Notes under the pieces: model-generated
The model's database searches: none
Seen by the model: only the letters and a program-made list of their open reading frames with translations
What the model was told of the DNA's origin: nothing
Shown here: piece after piece, positions 41,801-51,265 of the stretch
Position numbering within the stretch: the stretch's first letter is position 1
How the letters are laid out: the number at the start of each line of letters is the position of its first letter
Translations under genes and position numbers: made by a program
Assembly: GCF_000018325.1 (NCBI RefSeq)
Contig: NC_009922.1
Span: 1,922,001 to 1,986,000, forward strand
Direction of reading: 5' to 3'
Length of the DNA: 64,000 bases
Origin: Alkaliphilus oremlandii OhILAs
Lineage (GTDB): Bacteria; Bacillota; Clostridia; Peptostreptococcales; Natronincolaceae

Positions 41801-44533
41801 AAATGATATAATTCTAGATTTCCCATTTTCTTTTATTTCTTCAATTTCCCTTTCCAATTGTTCTAACTCAGATTCAAGTGCCATCCTATGTTCTGGTGGT
41901 AATGATTTGTAAGCATTGATCTTACCTAGTTTTTTAAGTAAATCTTCTTTAATCACCTTATTATTTTTTATACGATCTTGCTCCTCTTGTGTATATTCCC
42001 TTCCACTCTCGATTGCCTCTAATATCTCAGGAGCAAGTGTCACTTCATCTTTAATAGTTTTAATCATAACTTCCCTAAGTAAGTCAGAGTAGTGATTTCT
42101 CTCTACACCATTTGCCACCTGTGCTGCATCTTCACGGCTATCTGTAAAAATTACTAATTTTCTATCCGTATCTTCAGGTATTTGTTGAAATAGTTCCTTA
42201 GTAAAAATTTGACTTATTTTTGAAAAACCCGTCCTAAAACCTCTAATTGGAGATATTCTATTGCGTTTACTGTAATCAGTTGCACAGGAAGGGCATCTAT
42301 TAGGCAACGCATCTATAAACTGTTCATTTTCTTTTTTCTTAGTAATATATAATTGACCGTTAATCCATGAATCTGTTTCTGTTTGATTTACTTTACTGCT
42401 TTTAACACGCCCTGAATAAATATTTAATTTATATTGGCTCCATTGGGCAGTTACAGTTCCTCTTCCATTAGGGGCTGAAAATTCATGTTTCCACTTTTCA
42501 GAATCCTTATGTAGATCTTCTCTTGGAAATGGCCAGAACACCATATATTCATCATATTTTCTTTGTTCAACCATTACTGATAGTTGTTTATCTGGAATTC
42601 CTTCTAAATTTGGAGTTGTAATATGCATTTCATATGTATTAGCCTCTTGTTTATCTACTAATCTAGTTCCACCGTAAAACACAGTTCCACAATGTTCACA
42701 ATACAGGACTTCTAAAACTCTACTCTTATCATCTTTATCTATAATGTCCGGTTTTGAATGCAATTTACCTATTGGACGACCATCTTCTACTTTTCCTAAA
42801 GGTTTAGTTGAAGCCCATAGTCCAGGTATATTTCTAAAAAAACAGTGTAATCTAAAAGATGGAAGATTATGATCTTCTATTTTTTCTTCTTCAAACAAGG
42901 AACGGGCTATACAAATACCTTGTGCAGCTTTACGCCAATTATCTATATTAGATCCAAATATTTTTTCTGAAAACTCTTGTAAAGATATTGGTTTATATTT
43001 ACCTTCTTCATTCTTAAATGTATCTAATAATATTCTCTGTAGGTTATATCTAGGAGAAATGAGTATATCAATTAGTTCCATCTTACCCGATAAAAACTTC
43101 TTCTTACTTCCTAACTCTTTTGCTACTTGGCTAAATATTTCATCTGAAAGATTTTGTGCATTATCTGCTAGAGTGATAAAAGGTTCAATAGGTAAAGTTT
43201 GTTCAGGTAATTCAGTCGTTCCTTCATCATACTCTCCTGTAATAATTTCAAAATCATCACATCCAAAAAAATTGTTCAAGAATTTTTGACTTTTATCGTC
43301 TCCTGGCTCTAATGAAGCACTGGATGCAAGAATCCTTAATTGTGGATGTTTAGGATTAAGACCTAAACGTAAAAGTAAAAGTCTTAATAAATAGGCCACT
43401 TCTGTCCCTGCAGTTCCCCTATATAAATGTAACTCATCAATAATTAAATGAAAAATACGATTTTCCTTTTCCGCCTCTCGATGAGATTCAGGTAAGTCCT
43501 CACAATTTAACCATTTTCTTGTGTTCTCAAATATATCATTATCTTCTTCTCTCATCAGCATAATACTTAACATAGAAAAGTTACTAATTAAGATGTCTGG
43601 AGGTGTTTCTTGCATATCCCATCTACTTCTCATTTCAGCTCCATCTAATCTTTGAAAAGAAGCCAACACTTCTTTTTTCTCGCCTTCATCTTCTACTTCA
43701 TGTTGTATGTAATTTGCTACTTCTTTCGCTGTTGCATCTATCTCCTCTAGCTCTTTTATAAGTTTCGCAACTTTATTCTTATTAAGTTTGCCATCATTAT
43801 CAAATTCATGTCCAGCAACAGGTGTATTTCCATTGTATCTACCTAGATAAACTCTATTTCCACTAAGATATTCATGAAACCATTCACGTACATCATTAGA
43901 ATCTAATGCCTTTCGTAAACGTACCATTTGGTCGTCTACCAACGCATTCATAGGATATAGAATTAATGCTCTTACTGCAGCTTGACGTGTTTCATGATCC
44001 TTTCTTTGAGGTACACGACATGACGTTTTATTTTTTTTACATTCATCTTTCCACTCTATATTTTTCCACCAATCATTTTGATGTGCATGTGCGGCATTAG
44101 GTTTACTCCAATGCTTCATTTCCTTTGCTAACTGTGCAAATAATGGTAATAAAAATGATTCTGTTTTACCCGATCCCGTTCCAGAAGTAATGACACAGTT
44201 CTTTTTGTCAAGTGCTGTCTTTAACATTTCAGCTTGATGTTTATATAATGGAAACTTTCCTACTAACCCTCTACTTACAAGATTCTTAAATAAAAGTAGT
44301 TGTTCTTTATCTAACCCCGGAGTATCTTCTATTTCTAAATCATTTATTGTTTTTCCACTTGATTTATATCTAGGTATTACTTCTATCCATGGATCACGAC
44401 TAAATACCCCTTCTTTTTTTAATAGTAATTCTCTCTCTTCCTCAATAGATGGAAATTGAGTGCCAAATGCTGTTTTAATATAAGAAATACTATTATTCTT
44501 AATCTCATCAAATACACCTATAGGATTTCTCAC
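38822..44533 (-). CDS. Giant DUF1998 helicase, Druantia DruE-like
   Basis: 1903 residues with GTG start (GGGGG seven bases upstream). A Q-motif (FPLYKHQ, 94-100) and Walker A SGTGSGKT (117-124) lead a DEAD/DEAH-type superfamily 2 helicase; Walker B is DELH (366-369). The second RecA-like lobe carries TTTMEVGVDIG and QQRVGRAGRRGQ (about 1220-1270). A zinc site CRACG/CPHCG and the C-terminal DUF1998 signature CKSACYECLQVFSN...LDWRLGL follow. Such giant DUF1998 helicases are the hallmark of Druantia (DruE), and similar domains occur in DISARM DrmA/DrmB. It is the last of three overlapping genes, so it works with its two upstream partners. Confidence 0.8.
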   Translation of the reverse strand: MRNPIGVFDEIKNNSISYIKTAFGTQFPSIEEERELLLKKEGVFSRDPWIEVIPRYKSSGKTINDLEIEDTPGLDKEQLLLFKNLVSRGLVGKFPLYKHQAEMLKTALDKKNCVITSGTGSGKTESFLLPLFAQLAKEMKHWSKPNAAHAHQNDWWKNIEWKDECKKNKTSCRVPQRKDHETRQAAVRALILYPMNALVDDQMVRLRKALDSNDVREWFHEYLSGNRVYLGRYNGNTPVAGHEFDNDGKLNKNKVAKLIKELEEIDATAKEVANYIQHEVEDEGEKKEVLASFQRLDGAEMRSRWDMQETPPDILISNFSMLSIMLMREEDNDIFENTRKWLNCEDLPESHREAEKENRIFHLIIDELHLYRGTAGTEVAYLLRLLLLRLGLNPKHPQLRILASSASLEPGDDKSQKFLNNFFGCDDFEIITGEYDEGTTELPEQTLPIEPFITLADNAQNLSDEIFSQVAKELGSKKKFLSGKMELIDILISPRYNLQRILLDTFKNEEGKYKPISLQEFSEKIFGSNIDNWRKAAQGICIARSLFEEEKIEDHNLPSFRLHCFFRNIPGLWASTKPLGKVEDGRPIGKLHSKPDIIDKDDKSRVLEVLYCEHCGTVFYGGTRLVDKQEANTYEMHITTPNLEGIPDKQLSVMVEQRKYDEYMVFWPFPREDLHKDSEKWKHEFSAPNGRGTVTAQWSQYKLNIYSGRVKSSKVNQTETDSWINGQLYITKKKENEQFIDALPNRCPSCATDYSKRNRISPIRGFRTGFSKISQIFTKELFQQIPEDTDRKLVIFTDSREDAAQVANGVERNHYSDLLREVMIKTIKDEVTLAPEILEAIESGREYTQEEQDRIKNNKVIKEDLLKKLGKINAYKSLPPEHRMALESELEQLEREIEEIKENGKSRIISFSQLVSNDYKQCGKLIQELISLGINPCGNDLDKQKFYWNNAEHDWIELFDFETKSWKNNLPVDADEAKKIINNTLSYNFGRLFFGTLYFGLESSGLGIIKIAYNNEQLKPFADRLGMSLQTFEQICDSYLRILGERYRYLPQKPVFNRWKKIWQDQFVVDDFPDYTSISASLKTYIRKVAENYNIHEEYLGETLINALRAFGHNNVKINIPNINIKLAIKEDPIWQCSKCKKYHLHFSAGVCTKCGNDLDEKATGICEEIWSNNYITQAVLSDRESIRLHCEELTAQTDNQSERQRFFKGMILDEDRLYKKVNNIDVLSVTTTMEVGVDIGNLQTVMLANMPPMRFNYQQRVGRAGRRGQAFSMVLTLCRGRSHDEHYFAHPEKITGDPAPVPFLTMDQDRIKNRLLVKECLRNAFKYAGVRWFHSPTPPDTHGEFGLASDWCRNKDKVIEWLNNMIDQQKEIMIALFGSIDNNMLNYLKEELPNQIDNTLDNKEITGDGLAEKLAEAAILPMYGMPSRTRVLYHGVNPKDMEFLTIDRDLEMAITEFAPESEKTKDKAIHTAIGFTAPFIFKGRSFEAISADPLPFRRLMGRCRACGYLKSIPTSNEFCPHCGISKGDEEGYREFNIAIPRAFRTNLGSGKDAKSDDFKVSRRISLLAQSEDIDRTKVHSTNTNIYLSDNSRVWRINDNSGELFEGGIKTQTKIPNQWIASKFINDEEKGEVELEKIAIAAGKHTEVLRIQPNQIPDGLNLSLHYSDSAIKAAAFTAAFIIQRVVAEELDIDPDEIEISQLQKYVSNDEDGIIEIIMSDRLANGAGFVQYIHNNYVDLLTKTCNPSGNSFAASIISPEHAEDCKSACYECLQVFSNMPYHGLLDWRLGLSYLRVLLDPNYKAGLDGDFDFIDLKGWKDEAEELIKRNFVDIFGFKYEEYGQLPGAKMGKYNIIVVHPFWNTEEHRAKGILADAIYQAGENPLFVDTFNLLRRPGWCYQKLMK

Positions 44534-45522
44534 TATATATCCCCCTTTTCATTAAAAGTAATTGGTACTAAATCTTGATTTAGTTTATTAGAAACTATAT
44601 TTGCAATATTTTGTGTAACACCTCTATAAAGTAAAAGTATAGTATCTCTAGGAATATCATTGTAATCCTTATCTAATTTTATTTCATCTGGAATCATACC
44701 TGAACATAGGGATACACCTCTTGCTAAGATTTTAGGTAATCTTGCTGTGTTCACAATACCTAGAATATTTCTTTTTTTATCGTATAGAATTATTTTCTTG
44801 TTTCCTTTAAATAAAGCTAAATACCTTCCCCAGTCTCTATCTACTTTAGTCATTTTATCCTCTTCTACCCAATAATATATTTTTCTATAGGTATATTTTT
44901 CCGTGTATTCAATCATCTCGCTGGAAGAACTTAAATTTTTATCGTAGAAATATAATTTTTCTAAATCAAATATTCGTCTTTTCCAATTTAAATCAGCTCT
45001 TATAGTAAACCTAAGACTATCTATATAGTCTTCTAAGTTCGCTGATATGTTTACCAATTGCCAACAAGTAGGCATATCTCCTACTATGGGAACTTTTATA
45101 TCTTGACTAAACTCAATTAGCCTAGACATATCTAATCCCTCTATAGTAACAACTTCTGGGAACGGTATTCCTTTATATCTTTGTTTATCTATTGTCACAG
45201 AAATATTTTCTTTATAGTATTCTGACCTGTTCAAGATCTCCGTCAATAAATATGGAGTTCTAGCACCTATTAAAAGTAATTTTCTTACACCTAAATTAGG
45301 TAATAATATAAATGCTGGTGGAGAAACGTATATTTGCTTTTTATCATAATCTATTTCACAATGCCCTAGACAATCCAGCCAGTAAAGAAATTGATGAGGT
45401 ATATATTTATATTTTTCTTCTTTGATTACAAGTGATCTATATAATTCATCAAACATCTTTTTATATTGTTCGAAAGACACACTTCCAAGGGAAGATATAA
45501 CTTCTAATATTCCTTCTTTCAT
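44533..45522 (-). CDS. Unknown partner protein in the helicase operon (middle gene)
   Basis: 329 residues from ATG 45522, chosen because it overlaps the previous stop as ATGA and follows GGAGG. No recognised domain. The N-terminus (EVISSLGSVSFEQYKKMFDEL) looks like a winged-helix, and later segments are beta-rich (LPNLGVRKLLLIGARTPYLLT). The stop shares one base with the helicase start, so expression is tightly coupled. A substrate-recognition or regulatory subunit is inferred. Confidence 0.6.
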   Translation of the reverse strand: MKEGILEVISSLGSVSFEQYKKMFDELYRSLVIKEEKYKYIPHQFLYWLDCLGHCEIDYDKKQIYVSPPAFILLPNLGVRKLLLIGARTPYLLTEILNRSEYYKENISVTIDKQRYKGIPFPEVVTIEGLDMSRLIEFSQDIKVPIVGDMPTCWQLVNISANLEDYIDSLRFTIRADLNWKRRIFDLEKLYFYDKNLSSSSEMIEYTEKYTYRKIYYWVEEDKMTKVDRDWGRYLALFKGNKKIILYDKKRNILGIVNTARLPKILARGVSLCSGMIPDEIKLDKDYNDIPRDTILLLYRGVTQNIANIVSNKLNQDLVPITFNEKGDI

Positions 45523-47570
45523 AGTTTTCTGGCCTCCTTTTTGTATGAAAGCCATAGCTCTCTAATTATTTTTATTTTAGGTAGTTCAACATTTTTTTGA
45601 ATAAATTCCTGTCTCCACTTTTTCCACTTAGGGTACTCTTTGCTTAGTCTCATTCTTTCGTCTATATTACTTCCAATAAAATGTACCTTCCAATAATCTC
45701 TCTTAATTTTAGATAAAGCCCAAATTGGTTCCCACTCTATATTTAGATCCTCTTTAGGCCAACTTATTATCTGACCAGGTACTCTTCCTAAAAAAATTAT
45801 TGTATCTGAACTGTATGTTGGGATTTCGGGAGTATAGGTAGGCAGTTTCTGTAATTCTTTTTCTGTTATATGTACACCTTGTATATAGCCATTATCATCT
45901 TTTTCCTCTAATAAATGCCCAAATCGATTCATTCTAGGTAGATAATAATTATTCATTAACATGCTACTTTGAAAATTAATCTTTTTATGGATAATCATTT
46001 CTTCACCTATATATAGACTTAAATCTACAACATCATTATTAACACATCCATTAACAAACTTCCATCTGCCTTTTTCATATTCTTGAATATCCTGATTCTC
46101 TGGTGATACTTGTATTGACAATTGCTCTAGTTTCCCACCTTCTAAATGAACTCTTGGTGGGCAAAACTTAAAATATGTATTTCCTTTACTTGCTTTAATT
46201 CCTCCATCTAATCTAAATGAATAATTTAGTGGAAGTTTTAAAATATCCTCATCGGGATGTGAATGGTTAATTTCAGTAGTTTTATATAGATACCACCCAT
46301 TTGGAAGATTGCTTGCATTTTCTATTTTAAAATCAGTGCAATATTTATATCCCCACTCTTCAATTGAATTTTTAATTCTATCATGGCAAAGTATATAGTA
46401 TTCAGTATTTGATTTAATACTATCTACTTCAATCCATCCAGTTAGATTTCGATCTTCATCACGTTCAAATATTCTTAGTTTTGATGGTTTTAAAGATGCA
46501 CTCCAACCATATTCTTTATCTTCAAATTGATCTCCATTTAGCAAATCCAATGCACTTACACATAATAATTCTTGTTCTATTTCATCTAGAAGTTGTGTTG
46601 ACCATCCTAATTCTTCTTCTTCACAAGTAAATGTTACTTTGCTAAATAAACTTTCAAAAGTCATTTCATCGTCTGGGAAATCTTTTGCAGTTTTAAATCT
46701 CAATGAGGTTTTTATAGATGATGTAAATCTATCAAATCCATCAATACAGATCCTTAAGGTAACATTAATGCTTTGTTTGTTACTTTTCTGCCTCTCTTGT
46801 ATTGCTTCATTAGATACCTCTATCGTCCCATCCCATTCTAATAAATCTTGTTTGATTAATTGCAGTAATGCTTCCCTAAATGGCGCTTTATTTTTATCTG
46901 TGGTAGATGCTAATCGCTTTGTTTTTTGACTAAATATTCCACTTCTATAAATTGCAGAAGATATAGCATCTAATGTTGGTGGAAAAACTGGATCAAAGCT
47001 GCTTTCTTTAAAAAAGTTTGGTAATCTACTTCTTTCATCTTGTGTGATTAATACTTGCGCCATAGGTAATCCAACATGTTTCCAATTAATCATAGACCTT
47101 GCAATAAATTTTCCTAATTTTTCTTGTTCTTTATCTATACTCCATTCTTGCAAGTCATACCATAATTCTTCCATCTTATCAAAATCTTTCGGTCTGCGTC
47201 CATTAGTTCCTTCATCTAATTTGTCTAATAAAGTACTCAATTTAGGGTAATACGCATGTGTTGCAAAATCTTCATCTAATCCTGCTGCTAAAACAAAGAA
47301 AGCTAAATATGCAATATAAGGCGGAAAACCTGGTTCATTACGTATCTTACCCCAACTATATGTTGTGTAGGCTTTTTCACATACAGTGTCGCCACGACAC
47401 CACCTTGATCCCTCCTTAATGGCCTCAAAAAAATCTTCTATATCTGAATTTTTTCTCTCGCCTAATGAGTTAATTAAATTTTCATCCATAAACAATATCA
47501 CTTCTCTACCAGCCATACTTTCATTGAAATAGTGTCTAGCAATAGCCTCATTCCATTCTAAATAATTCAT
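45519..47570 (-). CDS. Unknown 683-residue protein leading the helicase operon
   Basis: Start at ATG 47570, because GGAGGAG lies just before it. The N-terminus EWNEAIARHYFNESMAGREVILFMDENLI is striking and probably diagnostic of a conserved family, but I cannot assign it. The rest has helical and beta-rich parts, with WDGTIEVSNEAIQ and a C-terminal tryptophan-rich basic region (YPKWKKWRQEFIQ). It is the first of three overlapping genes. In Druantia types the DruE helicase is paired with large partners of unknown function (DruH, or DruF and DruG); this may be a divergent equivalent. Confidence 0.55.
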   Translation of the reverse strand: MNYLEWNEAIARHYFNESMAGREVILFMDENLINSLGERKNSDIEDFFEAIKEGSRWCRGDTVCEKAYTTYSWGKIRNEPGFPPYIAYLAFFVLAAGLDEDFATHAYYPKLSTLLDKLDEGTNGRRPKDFDKMEELWYDLQEWSIDKEQEKLGKFIARSMINWKHVGLPMAQVLITQDERSRLPNFFKESSFDPVFPPTLDAISSAIYRSGIFSQKTKRLASTTDKNKAPFREALLQLIKQDLLEWDGTIEVSNEAIQERQKSNKQSINVTLRICIDGFDRFTSSIKTSLRFKTAKDFPDDEMTFESLFSKVTFTCEEEELGWSTQLLDEIEQELLCVSALDLLNGDQFEDKEYGWSASLKPSKLRIFERDEDRNLTGWIEVDSIKSNTEYYILCHDRIKNSIEEWGYKYCTDFKIENASNLPNGWYLYKTTEINHSHPDEDILKLPLNYSFRLDGGIKASKGNTYFKFCPPRVHLEGGKLEQLSIQVSPENQDIQEYEKGRWKFVNGCVNNDVVDLSLYIGEEMIIHKKINFQSSMLMNNYYLPRMNRFGHLLEEKDDNGYIQGVHITEKELQKLPTYTPEIPTYSSDTIIFLGRVPGQIISWPKEDLNIEWEPIWALSKIKRDYWKVHFIGSNIDERMRLSKEYPKWKKWRQEFIQKNVELPKIKIIRELWLSYKKEARKL

Positions 47571-47649
47571 TTTCTCCTCCATTTATTTAAATAATGTATA
47601 TTATTTATTCCTTATCAATTTGTCATAATCTTTTAATAAACTTATTTGT

Positions 47650-47855
47650 ATAACAATATCTCTGTAAGACTAGCTCCAAACTCATCTCATAAATTAAATT
47701 ATTTACTGCATATTTTATAGTTAAAAAATTGCGCTCATATATACTTTCTTTAAACATATCTGCAAAAACTATATCATCCCTCTATTTTTATCGTTTTGTT
47801 ATTTTCAATATCCAAAAAAATAACTCGTTTTATAGCATGAATAACTTTATGGACA
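47650..47855 (-). pseudogene. Decayed copy of the replication gene 3' part
   Basis: On the minus strand 47787-47845 matches the full gene at 62513-62570 (for example KVIHAI...IFLDIENN-K in place of AVIHALRLLFLDIENKK). A stop and a shift follow, then a weak match to its C-terminal YEM region. The rest of the gap 47571-48251 has no gene. Confidence 0.6.
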
Positions 47856-48251
47856 AACTAAAAATTGATACTATTAAAAAAGGTAGGTTCATATATTCTA
47901 ACCTGCCAAAAATATAGCGAAAAATTTATTATTGAAAGAGTTGCTATTGATAACGAAATTGACACTATTATCAAAATTTCACTTTGTGTAAATTATAATT
48001 TTTAATCTTTTCTAAATTAGAAATTGTAATAAAAGTTTTTTACAATTTCATTAGCTTTTATTAATACATCAAGATAACTAATAATGATCAGTTTCCCTTT
48101 TACAAATTAATATCGAATATAATCTGATGTTTTCTGATTGTAAACATTTACTCTAAACCCCTGACACATTCTCCGAGAGAGTTGATAAGCATAGCGTCCG
48201 AAGATATGTCATATTTCATAGAAGCTATCTAAAACCTCGAATAACATCCCA

Positions 48252-48869
48252 TTATTGCGATATGTTTTTTGTACAAAACCACTTGTTATTATACAATTCT
48301 AAAAAAGATACGTTATCCTTTACCATGTCAATAATTGAATTACCAATTCCTCTTAGTACTAATTTATCACTAACACTAAAAAGCGTTTCTTTGTTCTTAA
48401 ACATGTTGAAGATACGCTGAAAAAAATTTGCTGGTGAATAAATGATTTCATCCCTAACCATTCTGTCTAGCCAAAACACCATTACTTCTGAAAAATCTAA
48501 CTTACCATTTATAAAATTTATTAAGATTAGTTCTGTCTCTCCCGAGTACTCCCACTTTGATCGATACTCTAATTCATCAATAAACTCACAAAATAGCTTA
48601 TCACTATGAAGCCATTCAACACCATCAACAACACACACCGTTTCTTGTGGTCCGTAATATCCATACCAATATGCTCCATAACCCGGGAAATAAAAATCAA
48701 TATTATGATTACTTCGATGGTGATATTGATCTATTTTTGATAAAATAAAATCTTTTACAAAATTGCAATGTGCGTTGCCAATTAAAATTCCAACGGTAAC
48801 TTGGCATTCTTCCCCATGTTTTTTCTTTAAATCTTTAATTAAATCTTTATATGAAATCGCCTCTAGCAT
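48252..48869 (-). CDS. Unknown protein in the defence region
   Basis: 205 residues from ATG 48869, with AAAGGAG upstream. No known family. The N-terminal half begins with an alpha/beta pattern (VTVGILIGNAHCNFVKDFILSKI), then NIDFYFPGYGAYWYGYYG, which is aromatic-rich. No membrane segment or signal peptide. It lies 170 bp downstream of the GIY-YIG gene on the same strand and could be its partner. Confidence 0.5.
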   Translation of the reverse strand: MLEAISYKDLIKDLKKKHGEECQVTVGILIGNAHCNFVKDFILSKIDQYHHRSNHNIDFYFPGYGAYWYGYYGPQETVCVVDGVEWLHSDKLFCEFIDELEYRSKWEYSGETELILINFINGKLDFSEVMVFWLDRMVRDEIIYSPANFFQRIFNMFKNKETLFSVSDKLVLRGIGNSIIDMVKDNVSFLELYNNKWFCTKNISQ

Positions 48870-49039
48870 AAACTTCTCCTTTCCATAATAAATATTTCGC
48901 ATACCGTTCTGTCAGCTCATGATGCCTCTCTCCGAGCCTCGGCGAATAGTGACACTTATCTTTTGTACCGGAATAACTGTAATGCCAAAGGAATATGAGG
49001 AAATATCTGGTATATGTAGCTAAAAATTGATTTAAGAAT

Positions 49040-49618
49040 TTATATTTCTTTATGTGAGATTCTCCCTGCAATCTTATCTCTTTTAATTTTCTTTTCCCTA
49101 AGTAATAAACCAAGGATACTATAAGATAAATAGTCTTTTTGATTTCCATTGTAATCACTACGTAATCCAAGTAAACTAGCTACGTCAGAATTTGAAACAC
49201 CATTAGGATTAGCTTTTACTAACTCTAAGACAGAATTTTTCAACAACTCCAATCCTAACTGAGCTTTTTCTATCGCTCCTTGCGGAATGATAATTCCTTT
49301 TCTATTATTGGTTCCCAAGCCGCTTGGTATAATGGCATTTGTTAAAATTCCTCCAGTGCTAGTTGTGCCAAATGCAGAGATAAGTTCAGCTTCAATTTTC
49401 AACGCTTGAGATTCATCTAAATCATCTACGAGAATATCAATAATCACCTTGCTATTTGAACTTTCTATTTCTTTTATTCTCTTATATTTTTCGGTATTAT
49501 CCGGTTTTATTAAATGATCAAATGCTCTACTTCCGGTTCCCTTTCCAATATAAAATGGTATTGCTGGGCTTCTTCTAGGATCTTTTAAAGCATAAACATA
49601 ATAAAAATTTGTAGCCAT
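49040..49618 (-). CDS. GIY-YIG nuclease-family protein
   Basis: 192 residues from ATG 49618. The N-terminal domain (about 5-90) has the GIY-YIG order: YYVYALKD, then PFYIGKGTGSRAFDHL, and acidic residues in IEAELISAFGTT. This form, with YVYAL for GIY and FYIGKG for YIG, occurs in stand-alone nucleases. The C-terminal part resembles a winged helix (GVSNSDVASLLGLR, LLLREKKIKRDKI). It probably cuts DNA. It follows a rep-gene fragment and precedes an unknown gene, so the two may form a small defence cassette. Confidence 0.75.
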   Translation of the reverse strand: MATNFYYVYALKDPRRSPAIPFYIGKGTGSRAFDHLIKPDNTEKYKRIKEIESSNSKVIIDILVDDLDESQALKIEAELISAFGTTSTGGILTNAIIPSGLGTNNRKGIIIPQGAIEKAQLGLELLKNSVLELVKANPNGVSNSDVASLLGLRSDYNGNQKDYLSYSILGLLLREKKIKRDKIAGRISHKEI

Positions 49619-49960
49619 ATTCCATCTCTTTCCTTTCAATAATAAGTCTATTTTTTAGTTACATATAACGTATTGTTAATAACCCTAGGTTCGCTCTATA
49701 TATCATATTTGTAGATATTAACTACCTCAGGCTCAAAAAATAGAGTTCAAATATTATATATCAATAACTAAAAATACTTAGTTTTTATTGTTTCTAATAC
49801 TTATATATTAAAATCCATGCATTAAATTTATTAAATTATCTACATTATACACAAATTTTCGAAAACATCTTGTCGAGTTATGTCGTATTAAAAATAAAAT
49901 TTATAAACTCTCTAATCTTGAAATTCAGACTAATTTTATATTAACTAGCACTACATCTTA

Positions 49961-50236
49961 TTAATATATACCATCTAGACATCTAAATTCATTATCTGTA
50001 TCGAAACTCATTTCATGTATAGGATTATAAATACAAGATTTTAAATAAATTACTGCACTTTTTATCTCTTTTTCACTACTATCTTCCTTAAATTTATCTA
50101 TAGCATGATATATAACTAGAAAATTAAGTTTTTCTATATCTTTTCTAATAATATCAATAGAAACTAAGTTTCCACCTACCTTTATCACTTTCAATATCTC
50201 GAAATAATTACATTCGCTTAAAGTAAAGTGAATCAA
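49961..50236 (-). pseudogene. Truncated copy of the replication gene C-terminus
   Basis: 91 codons from TTG. From about residue 14 it matches the last about 75 residues of the gene at 62289-63518: RKDIEKLNFLVIYHAIDKFK against KKDIEKLNFLVIDHAIAKFK, and EKEIKSAVIYLKSCIYN against EKEIKNTVVYLKACIYN. The winged-helix domain is missing, so it is not functional as such. A TGTCGA-bearing segment downstream (49857-49895) is also shared with the full copy (62171-62209). The rest of 49619-50413 holds no other gene. Confidence 0.8.
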
Positions 50237-50240
50237 ATAA

Positions 50241-50277
50241 ATTGGACTTATGTCAATATAGTAGACATAAGTCCAAT
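50241..50277 (-). terminator. Terminator-like hairpin
   Basis: A perfect 14-bp stem ATTGGACTTATGTC/GACATAAGTCCAAT with a 9-nt loop, downstream of the DUF6602-type gene and upstream of the rep fragment. A short T-rich tail follows on the minus strand. Confidence 0.65.
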
Positions 50278-50413
50278 CATAAAAAATTCTACGTATAAAT
50301 ATAAACTATGTTTGTTTAAGTCTAATTTAAAATTCTATTTAGTCTCGTATTGATTTCACGCAAAATCTCCATTGTCGGAACATTGTACTAATTAATATTC
50401 AATGTAAACAATA

Positions 50414-51178
50414 TCAATCGTTTCCAACTTCAATTTCTCTAAATTTATAAGTTTCTTTTCCATGCTCAATGCTATATAAGTATTTAAAAATACCATTAAT
50501 TTTATCACGATTGCTTTCGTTATCTGCAGTAGAGCAATATGACTGCTCAATTAAGTTGGATATGAAATATGGAAATGAGAATTTTTCAATATAATATAGC
50601 GAATAGTAATTTTCTTCTTGTTCTTGTTCATTCCAATATCTAATAAAAAAGTTTTCACCTAGCGAAATATGGTTAACATACCCTGGATACCTTTTTAAAG
50701 TATCCTCTAAAGTTATAGCACTCCTACTATCTTTATTCATTAGTTTAAACTGGTTATCATAGGCAAATATTCCATTAAAAATATGATTCCCTATGAGCAT
50801 TCCATTTTCATGAGCTTTTTTAATTACCTCTTCAATTTGTCTTACATATACTTTAGTCTTGACCTCAATAATTCCAACTACATTTTCATTAGAACATATT
50901 ATAAAATCTCCTTCAGAAAAGATTAACGGAAACCTATTATCATAAATAATAATGTCTATTTGTTTTGTCATTTGATTATCTGAACACAGAACAAAACCGG
51001 TTCCAACAGATAATTGTTTGGGCAGAACTCTTCTTAACATATTCATTAGAATTATTTCTTTATATCGCCCTTCTTCACCCCAATGGCTTGAACCAATTAT
51101 ATTTCTCACTCTATTTTTTAGTGCATTAAATTCCTCCGATATAGACTTTTGGTATAATTCAAAATTACTCCTACTCAT
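50414..51178 (-). CDS. DUF6602-type nuclease
   Basis: 254 residues. The core KQIDIIIYD...NVVGIIEVKTKV (about 73-110) is a PD-(D/E)XK nuclease pattern: Asp in the IDI strand and E-V-K in the next strand. The N-terminal block (LKNRVRNIIGSSHWGEEGRYKE) is typical of the DUF6602 family found in bacterial defence loci. It lies next to a membrane protein gene, suggesting an effector and membrane partner pair. Start supported by AGAGGAG. Confidence 0.65.
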   Translation of the reverse strand: MSRSNFELYQKSISEEFNALKNRVRNIIGSSHWGEEGRYKEIILMNMLRRVLPKQLSVGTGFVLCSDNQMTKQIDIIIYDNRFPLIFSEGDFIICSNENVVGIIEVKTKVYVRQIEEVIKKAHENGMLIGNHIFNGIFAYDNQFKLMNKDSRSAITLEDTLKRYPGYVNHISLGENFFIRYWNEQEQEENYYSLYYIEKFSFPYFISNLIEQSYCSTADNESNRDKINGIFKYLYSIEHGKETYKFREIEVGND

Positions 51179-51265
51179 AATAATTAATCTCCTCTTTTAG
51201 GCTAATATAATATGATTTATTTCTATTAATTTTATAGTACAAAATTTTCTCTATTAATGACACTA

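Noticed and set aside
38822..47570. A DISARM system
   Set aside because: No phospholipase-D-type DrmC, no SNF2-type DrmD and no operon methyltransferase; helicase and DUF1998 are in one protein of 1903 residues.
47729..47917. A 62-codon plus-strand open frame
   Set aside because: It lies antisense to a decayed copy of the replication gene and has no ribosome site; the similarity is on the minus strand.
48847..49170. A 107-codon minus-strand frame between the GIY-YIG gene and its neighbour
   Set aside because: It overlaps both well-supported genes in another frame and has no supported start.
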